Assembly (NCBI RefSeq): GCF_020515695.1
Contig: NZ_JAIWJA010000001.1
Span: 372,001 to 436,000 of the forward strand
Direction: 5' to 3'
DNA: 64,000 nt
From: Pseudomonas sp. MWU16-30317
GTDB lineage: Bacteria; Pseudomonadota; Gammaproteobacteria; Pseudomonadales; Pseudomonadaceae
Shown: positions 44,008-53,791 of the stretch, in pieces
Position numbering within the stretch: the first letter of the stretch is position 1
Layout of the letters: each line of letters begins with the position of its first letter
Notes under the pieces: generated by a model
Databases searched by the model: none
The model's input: only the letters and a program-made list of their open reading frames with translations
What the model was told of the DNA's origin: nothing
Position numbers and translations under genes: made by a program

Positions 44008-44468
44008 GATTGGTCGATCCTTATGCATCGAACTCATCCGCTCCACCTCCCACGCCGTGGAGTACCCAACGAAGAGCTCGGTATCTGGATATGCCGCTAT
44101 TGGGAAAGAGTCACATCCGCCTCTTTCTCCCAATACAGGAAGTGTTGTAGCGGGCCAGGAACGAGTCGGTGAACCAAGAAATTCCAAGGCTTGGGTTCTA
44201 TCCAAGTGCTGGAAATACCTAGCGGTGGTGGCGCGGAGTAGACCTGCATATCCCCAGGCCGGGCTTTTAGCTGGATGTGAACCTCGACGAACTTTGAGGT
44301 TTGAGCATCGAACATGAAATCAACGCCATTTTCTATTGAGTACGTATGCCTGAATGAATTGTCGTCGATGGGGTCTTTCATTTTTGGCGTCAAACCCGGA
44401 ACGTTAATGACCTCTGATTCTGCTCTGCCTAATGCATTTAATATTTCGTTAAATTTTTCTGCGACCAT
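44008..44468 (-). pseudogene. Frameshifted bacteriocin immunity paralogue
   Basis: The first half (MVAEKFNEILNALGRAESEV to PPPLGISSTW) and the second half (FLGSPTRSWPA, GGCDSF, ELFVGYSTAWEVE, MHKDRP) are in different frames. Together they match the intact immunity gene at 44788-45252 along its whole length. Inserting one A at about 44201 restores TGGAATAGA (Trp-Asn-Arg), exactly the residues in the intact copy, so a single-base deletion caused the break. After MHKDRP the frame runs on into the end of the hydrolase gene, so the original stop has also been lost. It is an orphan immunity gene, now inactive. Confidence 0.75.
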
Positions 44469-44787
44469 TTATATATTTCAGTTTTTTTCGATTTTGTGAG
44501 GGCTTTACTGGAATGGTCAGTGACGCGCACATGGCGAGAATGTTACGTAGATCCTCGGGATCAATTTTTCGCATAGATGTAACCGCAAGATAATGCGCTG
44601 GCATGATAGCTGGGCTTATGCAGCTCGACATCCTGTACTTCGTGGCGCTAGGTGCGTTCCTGTTCAGAGGTAGCCAATTCCTTCCCTAGACTAGGACGAA
44701 AACGCTGACGCCGCCCATGTAGATTGTCAATGGCGACGCCAGCATTACTAATAATCACGCCCAATCGTTAAAATATATATGAGGAGG
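44469..44787. other. AT-rich spacer between the two immunity genes
   Basis: About 320 bases of lower-GC DNA. On the minus strand a 60-codon frame (44449-44631) runs up to and slightly into the start of the broken immunity gene and reads RKIDPEDLRNILAMCASL, a protein-like stretch. Its position mirrors the toxin end next to the intact immunity gene, so it may be the leftover C-terminus of a second toxin, but I cannot name it. Positions 44640-44787 hold nothing I recognise. Confidence 0.3.
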
Positions 44788-45252
44788 TCAAACGGGGCGG
44801 TTCTTGTGCATTACACTGATTTGGTCAATATCTCCGGAGGTTGAATATCCGATGAACAGTTCAAGACGCTCGTGACCTGTCAGCGTAAATGAATCACAGC
44901 CGCCTACATCACCGATAGTTGGTATGTTATTGGCCGGCCAGGATTTCGTCGGTTGGCCAAGGATGGAATGGGCCTTTTCTCGATTCCAGTCCAGTGAGAT
45001 GCCCAAGGGGAGGGCGCCTGTATACACGTGGCTTGCCATCGGGGACGGCCTAAGTAGAATATGCACCTTAATGAAGTGGAAAGTTTCTGAGTCGAAAACA
45101 AATTCTACACCCGTCTCCGGTTTGTAGTCGAAGAAGAAGGATTCATCCTCAGTTGGGTATTTCATATCAGGAAGTAGTCCCAGCTCAGCGATGACCTCTG
45201 CCTCGGGTTTGCCGAGAGCAGCTACTACCTTTTCAAAGTTCTGTTCAATCAT
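44788..45252 (-). CDS. Bacteriocin immunity protein (intact copy)
   Basis: A 154-residue acidic cytosolic protein starting MIEQNFEKVVAALGKPEAEV. It overlaps the end of the bacteriocin gene by four bases (ATGA), the usual toxin/immunity arrangement, and a diverged broken copy lies downstream. Motifs shared by the two are LPLGIS, LGxPTxSWPA and GGCDSF. It resembles the DUF6392-type proteins seen next to S-type pyocins, as far as I can judge by eye. Its role would be to bind and block the nuclease domain of its cognate toxin. The DNA is more AT-rich than the flanks. Confidence 0.72.
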   Translation of the reverse strand: MIEQNFEKVVAALGKPEAEVIAELGLLPDMKYPTEDESFFFDYKPETGVEFVFDSETFHFIKVHILLRPSPMASHVYTGALPLGISLDWNREKAHSILGQPTKSWPANNIPTIGDVGGCDSFTLTGHERLELFIGYSTSGDIDQISVMHKNRPV

Positions 45253-47642
45253 TCGTAAAGGCCGTCCTTCCGGTTCATTTCGTGCAAAGCCTCAATTATG
45301 GCCGTGATTTGCTCGGTTGACATACCTGATTCGAGGAGCGCGGGTCGGTATGCGTTGATGTTGCTATTCACGGCTGCCTCTAAGTTAGCACCATCGAGTG
45401 CCGATTTATCTTTGGTATTCCTTCCTCCATAAGTTTCGCTGTATCTCTGATGGATTTCCCTTGGGATAGCGACAGCGGCCCCTCTACTAACTAACTTCTT
45501 ACGCACGTCAACTGGCATCAGAGGATTCGCTTCTAGGTAGTGGATCTCTAGTGCTTTGCCTGACGGAACATGGTCGATATCCAATCGATCTCCCTTACTG
45601 CGTTGCGCCAAATCTTTATACGGCCCGACCTCTCCGAGCTCCACTGGCGGCCGTTCAACCGCTAGATAAAGCGTAGGCAAGCCGGTGCTGGCAGGATAGC
45701 GAAGGATATACAGCTCGGCATCCAGCGCTTCGTAACCAGGGGTTACGTTTCCGGTCAGACCTTGCAGTTCCAAAGAAGGACCCGGCTGGACAGGCTTCAG
45801 CGGATCGGTGATAGGCAGTTCGGTGGAGGCATCACCGGGTTGCACTATCGGCGTGACGTGGATCAGCCGTGGCGGGGTATTGATCAACGCCTGATAGGCA
45901 CCTGTCTGCGTGTTCAACGTCAGGTCGATAACCTGTGCCCGGAGCGGAAAGTCCTCGCGGCCAGCGACTACATTTATCCGTAAGCCATCGGCGTCACTGC
46001 GCAACGTAGCGGCGTATGGCAAGGTGACCGGTTGGCCGCTTTGCGCTGCCGCGTCCAAGGTGGCCGAATCTGGCGCAGGCAAGGTGTCCAGCGGCATCAG
46101 CAGCACGCTGCGACGCTCTCCATTGCCCAGGTTCGATGGCCAGAGCAGAGCGATAAAGCCCACCGCCAGGCCCGACAGCAACACCGTGGCCGATGAGGTT
46201 ATCCCGAGCGCGATCTTGGAGAGTATGTCGATAGCCGTCCTGATGGCGGTCCGCAGCGATAGGGGATTACTGTTTAGGATCGATAGCGCTGAGCCTGCGG
46301 CTACCAGCGAGGGGGCTTGACCTTTGAGCTGCGGAATGTCGACAACCAAGGCGCCTGGTAGCGCCCGCCACGCATCGAGGCGCGCGTTAGCCGCGTTCAG
46401 AGCATCCTGTTGCGCCTGTGCCTTCAGGCGTCTCTCCAGTTCAGCTGCGGCAGCCTGCGCCTCCTCGCGAGCCTGCTGCTCCAGCTGTTCGCGCTTTGCT
46501 GTGGCTTGACGTTCCAGCTCAGCCGTCAACGCGGCTTGTTGAGCGTTATGTTCGGCCAGGCGCTGCTGGCTGGACGCCGTAGCAGTGCGGATTGCATCCA
46601 GCCTTACAGCCAACTCTTTCAGGTGGCGAATGCTTTCATTGCGCAGAACAGCTTCGCGAGCTTTGGAGAACGACGTATTCAGTCCCTTGTCGCGGTCGAG
46701 TTCTACGAACTGCAACAGTGCTTCCAGTTCTGGCTTACCTAACGGCGGATCGGTAAAAAGACTGTCCACGCCCGCTTGTAACGGCAACGGTGGCATGCCT
46801 GCCAGCAATGCCTCGATATGACCTTTTACCGCCGAAAGGTATTGCTCAGGATCAGCGAGGCCGTTGATATGCGGCTGGCTGGCGACCTACCCCTGCAAGA
46901 AGTTCGGCAGTTTGGCAATCAATTGATCCGCGCCCGCTCGGGCGCTATTGATCTGCTGCTCCCATCCGGTAGGATCCTGGCCATGTGCTTGGCCTGTAGC
47001 GAATTGCAAAGCCTCTTGAGTGGCCTTCTTAAGACTTTCAAGCGCTGCAATGCGCATCATTGTCTTTTGAGCCTGCTCGGCGGCCGCCAGGGATTCGCGC
47101 CATTGGCGTGCAGCCTGTTGCGCCACGCGGTGATTGGCGAATTGCCCTGCCATTTGCACATGGGCAGTAAAGTCCGGTGCCGTGGTTTGCCAGATATCGC
47201 GGCCAAAGAACTGCAGCGTCCCGGCTTGCCATCTGACTGATAGGCGATTGGCTTCGGCTATCAGGGAGTCGATTACTACAAGCTTCGCGGCAATATGGCC
47301 TACTGGCGAGATGTCGACCAAAGGGGCGGTGTCCGCCACCCTGGTATCGATATCTGCCCGGGCCGTGGCAAGGATCTGCGGATTGGCTTGGGATACCCTT
47401 TGCTTCGAAGCCTGAAGCTGAGCGTCGACTTCCTTTTCATAGGCTTCAGGCTGAGGTGGTCCGTAGTCTTCGGGGAAAATCGGGATGGCGGTGGAAGACA
47501 GATATCCGGTTCCAAACACGTAACCGCCTGGCCTGCCGAGCGGGTGGTTCGCTTCCAGGAGCACACCATCATAGGTCGAGGTGATGTGAGATGAGTCGAG
47601 GTATACCGGCCCTTGCCGTGTGTTTCTGAGATGGTCATCCAT
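45249..47642 (-). pseudogene. S-type pyocin-like nuclease bacteriocin with an in-frame amber codon
   Basis: One continuous 797-codon frame interrupted by TAG at 46887-46889 (codon 252); CAG would restore Gln. The N-terminal part contains GRPGGYVFGTGYLSS and a receptor/helical region. Long coiled-coil (residues 310-430, Ala/Glu/Gln rich) and hydrophobic segments follow, then the pyocin-S translocation domain (LLWPSNLGNGE, then TGAYQALINTPPRLIHVTP). The C-terminal domain has LDIDHVPSGKALE and AIPREIHQRYSETYGGRN, a His-containing nuclease-like pattern. The fragment from Met 46808 could be a restart, but no good ribosome site precedes it. The immunity gene overlaps the stop. Toxin class is well supported; the target nucleic acid is not known. 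Confidence 0.8.
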
Positions 47643-47805
47643 GTCGCTGTCTCTTTGTCAGGAAAGGACAGCGTGACCGGTGGGGTGAAGCGGTTGTAGG
47701 TGGGGATGGATATTGAAGTTGTAAGAAAAGGAAGCCTGAACAGGGAGGCAGGCGCGTACGCCTTCAACAGCCTGGCTTGCGGCTTAAAGGGGCCAGCCAG
47801 CTGCT

Positions 47806-47845
47806 GCGAGGAGTGGCCGATATTATCGGGGGCAAGCCTCCTCGC
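47806..47845. repeat. Short inverted repeat, CTCGCTACAG family
   Basis: GCGAGGAG (47806-47813) and CTCCTCGC (47838-47845) pair around about 24 bases, and the right side continues into GCAAGCC and CTCGCTACAG motifs shared with the other dispersed repeats here. It lies between the bacteriocin promoter region and the end of the MFS gene, marking the right edge of the bacteriocin module. Confidence 0.55.
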
Positions 47846-47861
47846 TACAGTGTGATGCCGG

Positions 47862-49070
47862 TCAATGGGCCACTGGCTTGAACCCCGCCCGCCGCGCCAG
47901 CAGCACCGTTACCCAGACCACCGCCAGCAGCAGCGCCGCGACCCACGGCAGGCTGCGGGTGCCTTGGCCATGCAGCAACAAGCCCCCCACGATACCGCCG
48001 CCGGCAATGCCCATGTTCCAGGTGGTCACCAGCATCGCCTGGGCGACGTCGGCGGCGCGTTCGCCGACCTTGGCGCAGGCCGTCTGCAGCAGCGTCGCGG
48101 CGCCGCCGAAGGCGAGGCCCCAGACCACCATCAGGGCGTACACCGCCGCCGCACTTTGGCTCCACAGCGCCAAGGCAACGCTGGCACCGATGAACATCAA
48201 CGTCGTCACCAGGGTCAACTCGCGCAGCCAGCGATCGATCAGCATGCCGATCAGGGTGATACCGCCCAGCGCCGAGGCGCCGAATACCAGCAGAACGATG
48301 CCGACTTGCGCGTCCAGGCCCGATGGCACCAGCAGCGGGGCGATGTAGGTATAGAGAATGTTGTGCGCGAGGACAAACCCCAGAGTCGCCAACAGCACCG
48401 GCTTGACCCCGGCGATGCGCCACACCGAGCCCAGTGAAAAGGTCTCGGTGGCAGGTTGACCCGCGAAGTCCGGCACCTTGACCCGCACCCACAGCAACAA
48501 CGCGAGGGTCATCACCGACATGCAGATAAACGTGGTCTGCCAGCCGGCGATGGTGCCCAGCAGCGTGCCGGCGGGAATGCCCAGGGTCAGCGCCAACGGG
48601 GTGCCGACCATGGCCACGGCAATCGCCCGGCCCTTGAGTGGCGGCGCGACCATGCGCGCCGCATAGCCGGCCAACAACGCCCAGACCAACCCGGCGAACA
48701 CCCCGGCGAAAAACCGTGCCACCAGTGTCAGCGGGTACCAGCTGGACAGTGCGGTGATGGTATTGACCACGGCAAAGCCGCCGATGGCGATCATCAACAG
48801 TGGCCGACGCCGCCAGCCTTGAGTCATCAAGGTCAGCGGTATGGCCGCCAGCAACGAACCCAGCGCATAGAGCGTCACCAGTTGCCCCACCAGCGCTTCG
48901 GAGACCTGCAGGCTCTTGCCCATCTGCGGCATCAGGCCGGCCGGCAGGGCTTCGGTGAGGATGGTGATGAATCCGGCCATGGCCAAGGCCAGCAGGCCGG
49001 TCCAAGGCAGACGAGTATCGGCGACGGGCTGTTCGACAGCGTCGCGGGGGAATTCCTGTGAAATGCTCAT
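47862..49070 (-). CDS. MFS transporter (AraJ/YdhP-like)
   Basis: A 402-residue, twelve-helix MFS protein. Helix 1 with FITILTEALPAGLMPQM and the loop LTLMTQGWRRRPLLM fit the DHA1 AraJ/YdhP/NepI group that exports sugars, purines or drugs. The start MSISQEFPRDAVEQP is chosen over a long arginine-rich extension. It is monocistronic, and the substrate is unknown. Confidence 0.87.
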   Translation of the reverse strand: MSISQEFPRDAVEQPVADTRLPWTGLLALAMAGFITILTEALPAGLMPQMGKSLQVSEALVGQLVTLYALGSLLAAIPLTLMTQGWRRRPLLMIAIGGFAVVNTITALSSWYPLTLVARFFAGVFAGLVWALLAGYAARMVAPPLKGRAIAVAMVGTPLALTLGIPAGTLLGTIAGWQTTFICMSVMTLALLLWVRVKVPDFAGQPATETFSLGSVWRIAGVKPVLLATLGFVLAHNILYTYIAPLLVPSGLDAQVGIVLLVFGASALGGITLIGMLIDRWLRELTLVTTLMFIGASVALALWSQSAAAVYALMVVWGLAFGGAATLLQTACAKVGERAADVAQAMLVTTWNMGIAGGGIVGGLLLHGQGTRSLPWVAALLLAVVWVTVLLARRAGFKPVAH

Positions 49071-49460
49071 GGACGCAGTCCCTTGTCTTGAAGGTGGCCA
49101 TCTTGACGGTTCGCGCGGTGAAGAAAAATAGGCCTGAGGTCCGCTCATTCCGGCCATGGGGGTCCGCAAACGACGCTGTAGCCAGGAGGCTTGCCCCCGG
49201 AAATAGGGCCTCAAGGCAGATGCTGCCGATACGCCCTGTCGCGGGCGAGGCTCTTGGCTACGGGTGGCCGCCGGGCGGTACCCAGGGGCCACTAGCGGGG
49301 ATCTTGAAATATCTGTTAACGTATTCGTCAATTAGATGGCGTGATTATTAAAAAATCTAAAAAAAGTCAATATTCTGTCTTTTGTCTGTTTAGCAAGGTG
49401 CACGGCGATGCTGACCAGGAGGTCGGAGCGCGCCTTTTTTTGTTGTATGGGGAGGGATGC
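49071..49460. other. Intergenic region before pvdP with a REP-like inverted repeat
   Basis: About 390 bases without a supported gene. GTAGCCAGGAGGCTTGCCC (49178-49196) and GGGCGAGGCTCTTGGCTAC (49243-49261) form an imperfect inverted repeat related to the REP units. Positions 49315-49380 are AT-rich and probably carry the pvdP promoter. I looked for a PvdS/IS-box (TAAAT, 16 bases, CGT) there and did not find a convincing one. Confidence 0.5.
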
Positions 49461-51077
49461 ATGGAGATTTCACGCCGCAAGATTCTGGCGGGGATGGCGC
49501 TCACTGGCGTGCTGGCGCCTGCCGGCTATTTCGCCGCCAAACGTTACAAAGCCTACCGGGACAAGGACTTGACCCCGGACGCCCCCAAAGTCGAACTGGC
49601 CGACGCCAAGATGCAACATCTCAGCAGCCAGTTGCGCGGCATCTGGTTGCTGGACGTCAGCGGTATGCCGGCACTCGAAGGGCTGCCTGGCAGCGATGTA
49701 CAGATGTTTCTGGACGTCGCCGAGCGCGGCCGCGGTTTATCCGGCTATGTCGATTCCGCCGCCAATCTGCGCACGCCCGCCGAACCACGCTACCGGATAC
49801 TCGGCGACATGGTCGATGCATCGGTGCAGGAAATCCGCTGGCGGCTGCTCGATCGCGAATCGCCGCGGCAGGTGGCGGCCTATGAGTTTGTCTCGCAACT
49901 GAATGAACAGTGGGCGAGCTTCGGGGTGGCCGATGCCGACACCATGACCGGCGAACTGCACACCCTGGATCCGAACAAGCCATCGGTGGGTAAAGTGGCG
50001 AATTTCGTTGCGCGCAAGCAGCCGTTCCCGGAATCGCGCGAACGCTTGCCTGTCGCGCCCGGCTTGCTGGCCTGGGGCATCACCCCGCAAAAACGCCTGG
50101 AGCACCAGTTGTGGCACTTTTCACGGGACAAATGGCATTTGTTGTCCGATGACCGTCGCGAGGCCTTGCGTGCCTTGGGCTGGCAACCTGGCCCGCGCAA
50201 CGCCGAGCGCGATGCCCGAGGGCGCACCAAGGACCACAACGGCTCAGGCGAAGACTTCTTCTTCATGCATCGCTACATGCTGACCACCGCGCGCACCTAC
50301 CAGGACCTGCCGTCCTGGCGGCATTTCCCGGTGCCGCCGCCGGCGGCCGTACAGGATTGGGTCGGCTTCGCACGTTTTTACGACAACCACGGCGGCTGCT
50401 GCGTGCCGCCGACCTGGCAGATCCCGGAAGACCAACCCTACAGCGTCGGGATGGGCCTGGTGAAGAGTCCGGAAACCTTCTACAGCAACTTTCAGGTCTG
50501 GGAGTCCCGTTATCGCGATCATCAATACCTGGCGAAGATGACCTTGGCGCAGTTCGGCTCCGAGCTGGAGCTGAGCCTGCACGACTGGCTGCACATGTGC
50601 TGGTCGAGCGTGCCGCGCAATCCTGCGACCGGCGAGCCGGTGCCGGCCGCGCGTGATCCGTCGGACTTCGCCGAGCACTGGTTCGCCCGCGACAACGATT
50701 TTCTGGGCGATCCGTTCTCTTCCCACCTCAATCCGACGTTCTGGCGCCTGCATGGCTGGATCGATGACCGCGTCGAGGACTGGTTCGATGCCCACGAGCG
50801 CGCCCATCCAGGCCAGGTGGTACGCCGCGAAGTGCGGGGCGTGCCGTGGTTCGCCACCGGGCCCTGGGTCACGGTGGACGAGCCCTGGCTGGGGTCGACG
50901 ACCCATGGCTGCGGCGCTGAACTCACGGCCAGCAACGAAGCCGATGCCAGCGAGGTGGAGGTGATGAAGCTGGCATTGCATATTGCCGCCGACGACAAGG
51001 ATCACATAGGCGATGCGGTGTCCAGGGCGCCGCGCCGACCCTACTATGCGCGGAGCTTGCCAACGGCCAAGGTATAA
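49461..51077 (+). CDS. pvdP: PvdP-like pyoverdine maturation tyrosinase
   Basis: A 538-residue protein with a twin-arginine signal (SRRKILAGMALTG) for periplasmic export. Length and blocks such as SGEDFFFMHRYML, LSLHDWLHMCW and HLNPTFWRLHGWIDDR match PvdP, the copper tyrosinase that oxidises the Tyr/diaminobutyrate part of ferribactin to the pyoverdine chromophore. The His residues in these blocks are the likely type-3 copper ligands. The start at 49461 follows a GGGGAGG site; upstream codons are not a natural N-terminus. No other pvd gene is in the window, so it is away from the main pyoverdine cluster or is a tyrosinase paralogue. Confidence 0.75.
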   Translation: MEISRRKILAGMALTGVLAPAGYFAAKRYKAYRDKDLTPDAPKVELADAKMQHLSSQLRGIWLLDVSGMPALEGLPGSDVQMFLDVAERGRGLSGYVDSAANLRTPAEPRYRILGDMVDASVQEIRWRLLDRESPRQVAAYEFVSQLNEQWASFGVADADTMTGELHTLDPNKPSVGKVANFVARKQPFPESRERLPVAPGLLAWGITPQKRLEHQLWHFSRDKWHLLSDDRREALRALGWQPGPRNAERDARGRTKDHNGSGEDFFFMHRYMLTTARTYQDLPSWRHFPVPPPAAVQDWVGFARFYDNHGGCCVPPTWQIPEDQPYSVGMGLVKSPETFYSNFQVWESRYRDHQYLAKMTLAQFGSELELSLHDWLHMCWSSVPRNPATGEPVPAARDPSDFAEHWFARDNDFLGDPFSSHLNPTFWRLHGWIDDRVEDWFDAHERAHPGQVVRREVRGVPWFATGPWVTVDEPWLGSTTHGCGAELTASNEADASEVEVMKLALHIAADDKDHIGDAVSRAPRRPYYARSLPTAKV

Positions 51078-51234
51078 TAGTGGCTAAAAGCTATTCTATG
51101 GCTGTAAGCCTTGATCTACGTGGTCTAAAGCTTAAGCTCTAGTGATGAACTGCTCTTGTATAGTTTTCATGTACAGGTATCGTACAACGTACTGGCACCC
51201 GGTCCGACGTGGTGCCTGTCCGGGAGCGAGCAAC

Positions 51235-52557
51235 ATGTTTTTCGCCAATAACAAGCAAGGCATGATTGACCTCAAGCGCGAGATGGCGATGCAACGCAGT
51301 CTGCTGCAAGCCATTGATCGCGCTATGGCAGTCATCGAGTTCGACGTGGACGGTCGGATTCTTCAAGCCAACGGTAATTTTCTCAAGACCATGGGCTACA
51401 GCGCCGACCAGGTGAAGGGACAACACCATCGGATGTTCTGCGAGCCGCAATACGCCAACAGCCCTGAATACCGTCGTTTGTGGACGCGCATGGCCGCCGG
51501 CGAATTTGTCGCTGGTACCTTCGAGCGCATCGACGCCAAAGGGCGCAAGGTGTGGCTCGAAGCGAGCTACAACCCGGTGCTGGACGATACCGGGCGAGTC
51601 TGCAAGGTGGTCAAGTACGCCACCGACGTGACCGCGCGTATCGAGGCTGAACATGAGGCAGAAGCCAAGCTCAAGGCCATCGATCGGGCCATGGCGGTCA
51701 TCGAGTTCAACCTAGACGGCACGGTGATCACGGCCAACGACAATTTTCTGCGGACCATGGGCTACGGCCTCAAGGATATTCAGGGCAAGCACCACCGGAC
51801 TTTCTGCGCGCCGGAGTTGGCGGCCAGCAAGGCGTATCAGGATTTCTGGAAGCGCCTGAATCAGGGCGAGCTGTTCAGCGGTCAGTTTGAGCGCCGCAAC
51901 CGCCAGGGCCAGGCGGTATGGCTGGAAGCCAACTACAACCCGGTGTACGACCCCAGCGGTCGGCTCGACAAGATCGTCAAGTTCGCCACCGATATCACCG
52001 CCCAGGTTATCCGTCACGATCAGGACTCCCACAGCGCGTCCCAGGCCTGGCGGATTTCGGTAGAGACGCAAAAAGTCGCGGAGCAGGGCACCGAGGTGAT
52101 CCGTCAGGCGGCGCAGGAGATGCGCAATATCGCCAGTGATATCGACACCTCGTCGGGGATGCTCGATGCGCTGGGGCAGTTGTCCGAGCAGATCAGCACC
52201 ATCGTCGGGACCATCCGCAGCATCGCCGACCAGACCAACCTGCTTGCGCTCAACGCCGCGATCGAGGCTGCGCGGGCAGGTGACCAGGGTCGTGGCTTCG
52301 CCGTGGTCGCCGACGAAGTGCGGCAACTGGCAGGACGTACCGCCGGGTCCACGGCAGAGGTGTCGACCATGGTCGAGAGCATCCAGCGCGAAACTCGCCA
52401 GACCATCAACAGCATGGGCGCGACCCGTGAACGCGCTGGCAACAGCGTGCTACTGGCGGACCAGGCGGCGGATGTGATCCTGAAAATCTTCGAGGGCACC
52501 GGGCAGGCGGTGGATGCGGTGAGCATGTTTGCCAATGATCGCAAGGTCAGCAGCTGA
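51235..52557 (+). CDS. BdlA-like soluble chemoreceptor (PAS-PAS-MCP)
   Basis: A 440-residue protein with two closely similar PAS domains (about residues 22-135 and 144-257; each has [11 protein letters not shown], an NFL+TMGY block and WLEAxYNPV) and a C-terminal MCP signalling hairpin containing [34 protein letters not shown]. There are no transmembrane helices. This is the layout of BdlA, which links redox or energy cues to cyclic-di-GMP and biofilm dispersal in P. aeruginosa. The start [10 protein letters not shown] follows a GGGAG site. Confidence 0.88.
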   Translation: MFFANNKQGMIDLKREMAMQRSLLQAIDRAMAVIEFDVDGRILQANGNFLKTMGYSADQVKGQHHRMFCEPQYANSPEYRRLWTRMAAGEFVAGTFERIDAKGRKVWLEASYNPVLDDTGRVCKVVKYATDVTARIEAEHEAEAKLKAIDRAMAVIEFNLDGTVITANDNFLRTMGYGLKDIQGKHHRTFCAPELAASKAYQDFWKRLNQGELFSGQFERRNRQGQAVWLEANYNPVYDPSGRLDKIVKFATDITAQVIRHDQDSHSASQAWRISVETQKVAEQGTEVIRQAAQEMRNIASDIDTSSGMLDALGQLSEQISTIVGTIRSIADQTNLLALNAAIEAARAGDQGRGFAVVADEVRQLAGRTAGSTAEVSTMVESIQRETRQTINSMGATRERAGNSVLLADQAADVILKIFEGTGQAVDAVSMFANDRKVSS

Positions 52558-52759
52558 TCGTCCGGTAATGGCGTTGTGGCGATTGCTCCCTTCGCCAGCG
52601 GGCTGTACTCCCACAGGGCTGGTCGAACTATCGTCATGCACCTGTGGGAGCGGGATTGCGCGTTCGGCGGCGAAGGGGCCGGCACAGCCCCCACGCTTGG
52701 GTCAGGCTCTGCACATACAGTAAGCTTGCGCGGTTAACCCTCGCACAAGGCTTGAACCC

Positions 52760-53710
52760 ATGGATCTGCGTCAACTGGAAGCCTTCGCGGCGGTCATGTC
52801 AGCGGGCAGCGTCACCGCCGCCGGGAAGATGCTCGGGCGCTCCCAGCCCTCGGTCACGCGAATGATCCAGGAGCTGGAGCAGGAGCTGGGGTTCGCCTTG
52901 TTCGAGCGCAGCGGTCCGAAGGTCTCGCCCACGCAAAAAGCTTTCATGATGTACGCCGAGGTCGAGAGCGCGCTGTTGGGCATCCGTAATATCCGCCAGC
53001 GTGCCGAGCACATCGCCCTCGACGAGAATCGCCATATCAAGCTGGTCGGCATTCCGGCCCTGGCTGCCGGCTTGTTGCCCGCGGCCTTGGCGCGCCTGCC
53101 GCAGGCGTTGCGCCCCTACGACATTCAGCTGCACAGCATGTCCCCAGAAAACGTCGTCCAGGCCGTGCTGTCGAAAACCGTCGACCTGGGGGCCGTCAGC
53201 CTGCCGCTGGAGCATCGCGGCCTGGATATCCACTGGATCGGCGAGGCACCCTGCGTCGCGGTGCTGGCCGCCGATTCGCCTCTGGCTGCCCACAACACCT
53301 TGAGCATGGCATTGCTGGCCGAGCAGACGCTGATCAGTATGTCCAATCCCTACCGGTTTCGCCGCCGCATCGACAAGGCCTTCCAAGACGCCCGCGACAC
53401 CCCCCCTCATATGCTCGACACCAACACTTCGCTGATCGCCATGCAGATGGCCCGCGCCGGCCTGGGAGTGGCCCTGGTCGACCCATTCACTGCCCATGGT
53501 GTGCCAGTCGAAGGCTTGGTGGTACGTGCGATCGACTGCCATATACCGTTCTTCTTCGGCTTGATCTCGGCCTATGCCAGCCCGCGCTCGGAGGTCACCC
53601 AAGCGCTGATCGAGGCATTGGGCGAGACCGCGCGCGCCTTGGTGCCGGGTATGGTGATGCACGCCAGCGGGCAACACGATGCGCTATTGCAGAGCATCTA
53701 CGCTGAATAG
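52760..53710 (+). CDS. LysR-family regulator upstream of the ABC/monooxygenase cluster
   Basis: A 316-residue LysR protein with a helix-turn-helix MSAGSVTAAGKMLGRSQPSV and the ELEQELGFALFERSG stretch, then an effector-binding domain. It lies on the same strand immediately upstream of the FAD monooxygenase and ABC genes, with an AT-rich gap of about 270 bases containing a tandem repeat. It is the best candidate regulator of that cluster, although LysR genes are more often divergent from their targets. The domain resembles the CatM/amino-acid-responsive type only loosely. Confidence 0.87.
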   Translation: MDLRQLEAFAAVMSAGSVTAAGKMLGRSQPSVTRMIQELEQELGFALFERSGPKVSPTQKAFMMYAEVESALLGIRNIRQRAEHIALDENRHIKLVGIPALAAGLLPAALARLPQALRPYDIQLHSMSPENVVQAVLSKTVDLGAVSLPLEHRGLDIHWIGEAPCVAVLAADSPLAAHNTLSMALLAEQTLISMSNPYRFRRRIDKAFQDARDTPPHMLDTNTSLIAMQMARAGLGVALVDPFTAHGVPVEGLVVRAIDCHIPFFFGLISAYASPRSEVTQALIEALGETARALVPGMVMHASGQHDALLQSIYAE

Positions 53711-53791
53711 CGACCGTCGATAAATTCAGTTTCGATCTATAAATATGCCTTTTAGGTCTTTGGCAGAATAAAAACCGTCTTTTAGTATTCG

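Noticed and set aside
47643..47780. SOS (LexA) box or PrtN P-box before the bacteriocin gene
   Set aside because: CTGT and ACAG elements occur, but not with the required spacing, and no repeated ATTG-type P-box was seen.
43960..47860. Prophage or integrative element carrying the bacteriocin locus
   Set aside because: No integrase, attachment repeats, tRNA gene or phage structural genes are present; only the toxin and immunity genes and REP-like repeats.
49315..49460. PvdS (iron-starvation sigma) box upstream of the pvdP-like gene
   Set aside because: No TAAAT-16-CGT spacing was found, only an A-rich stretch.
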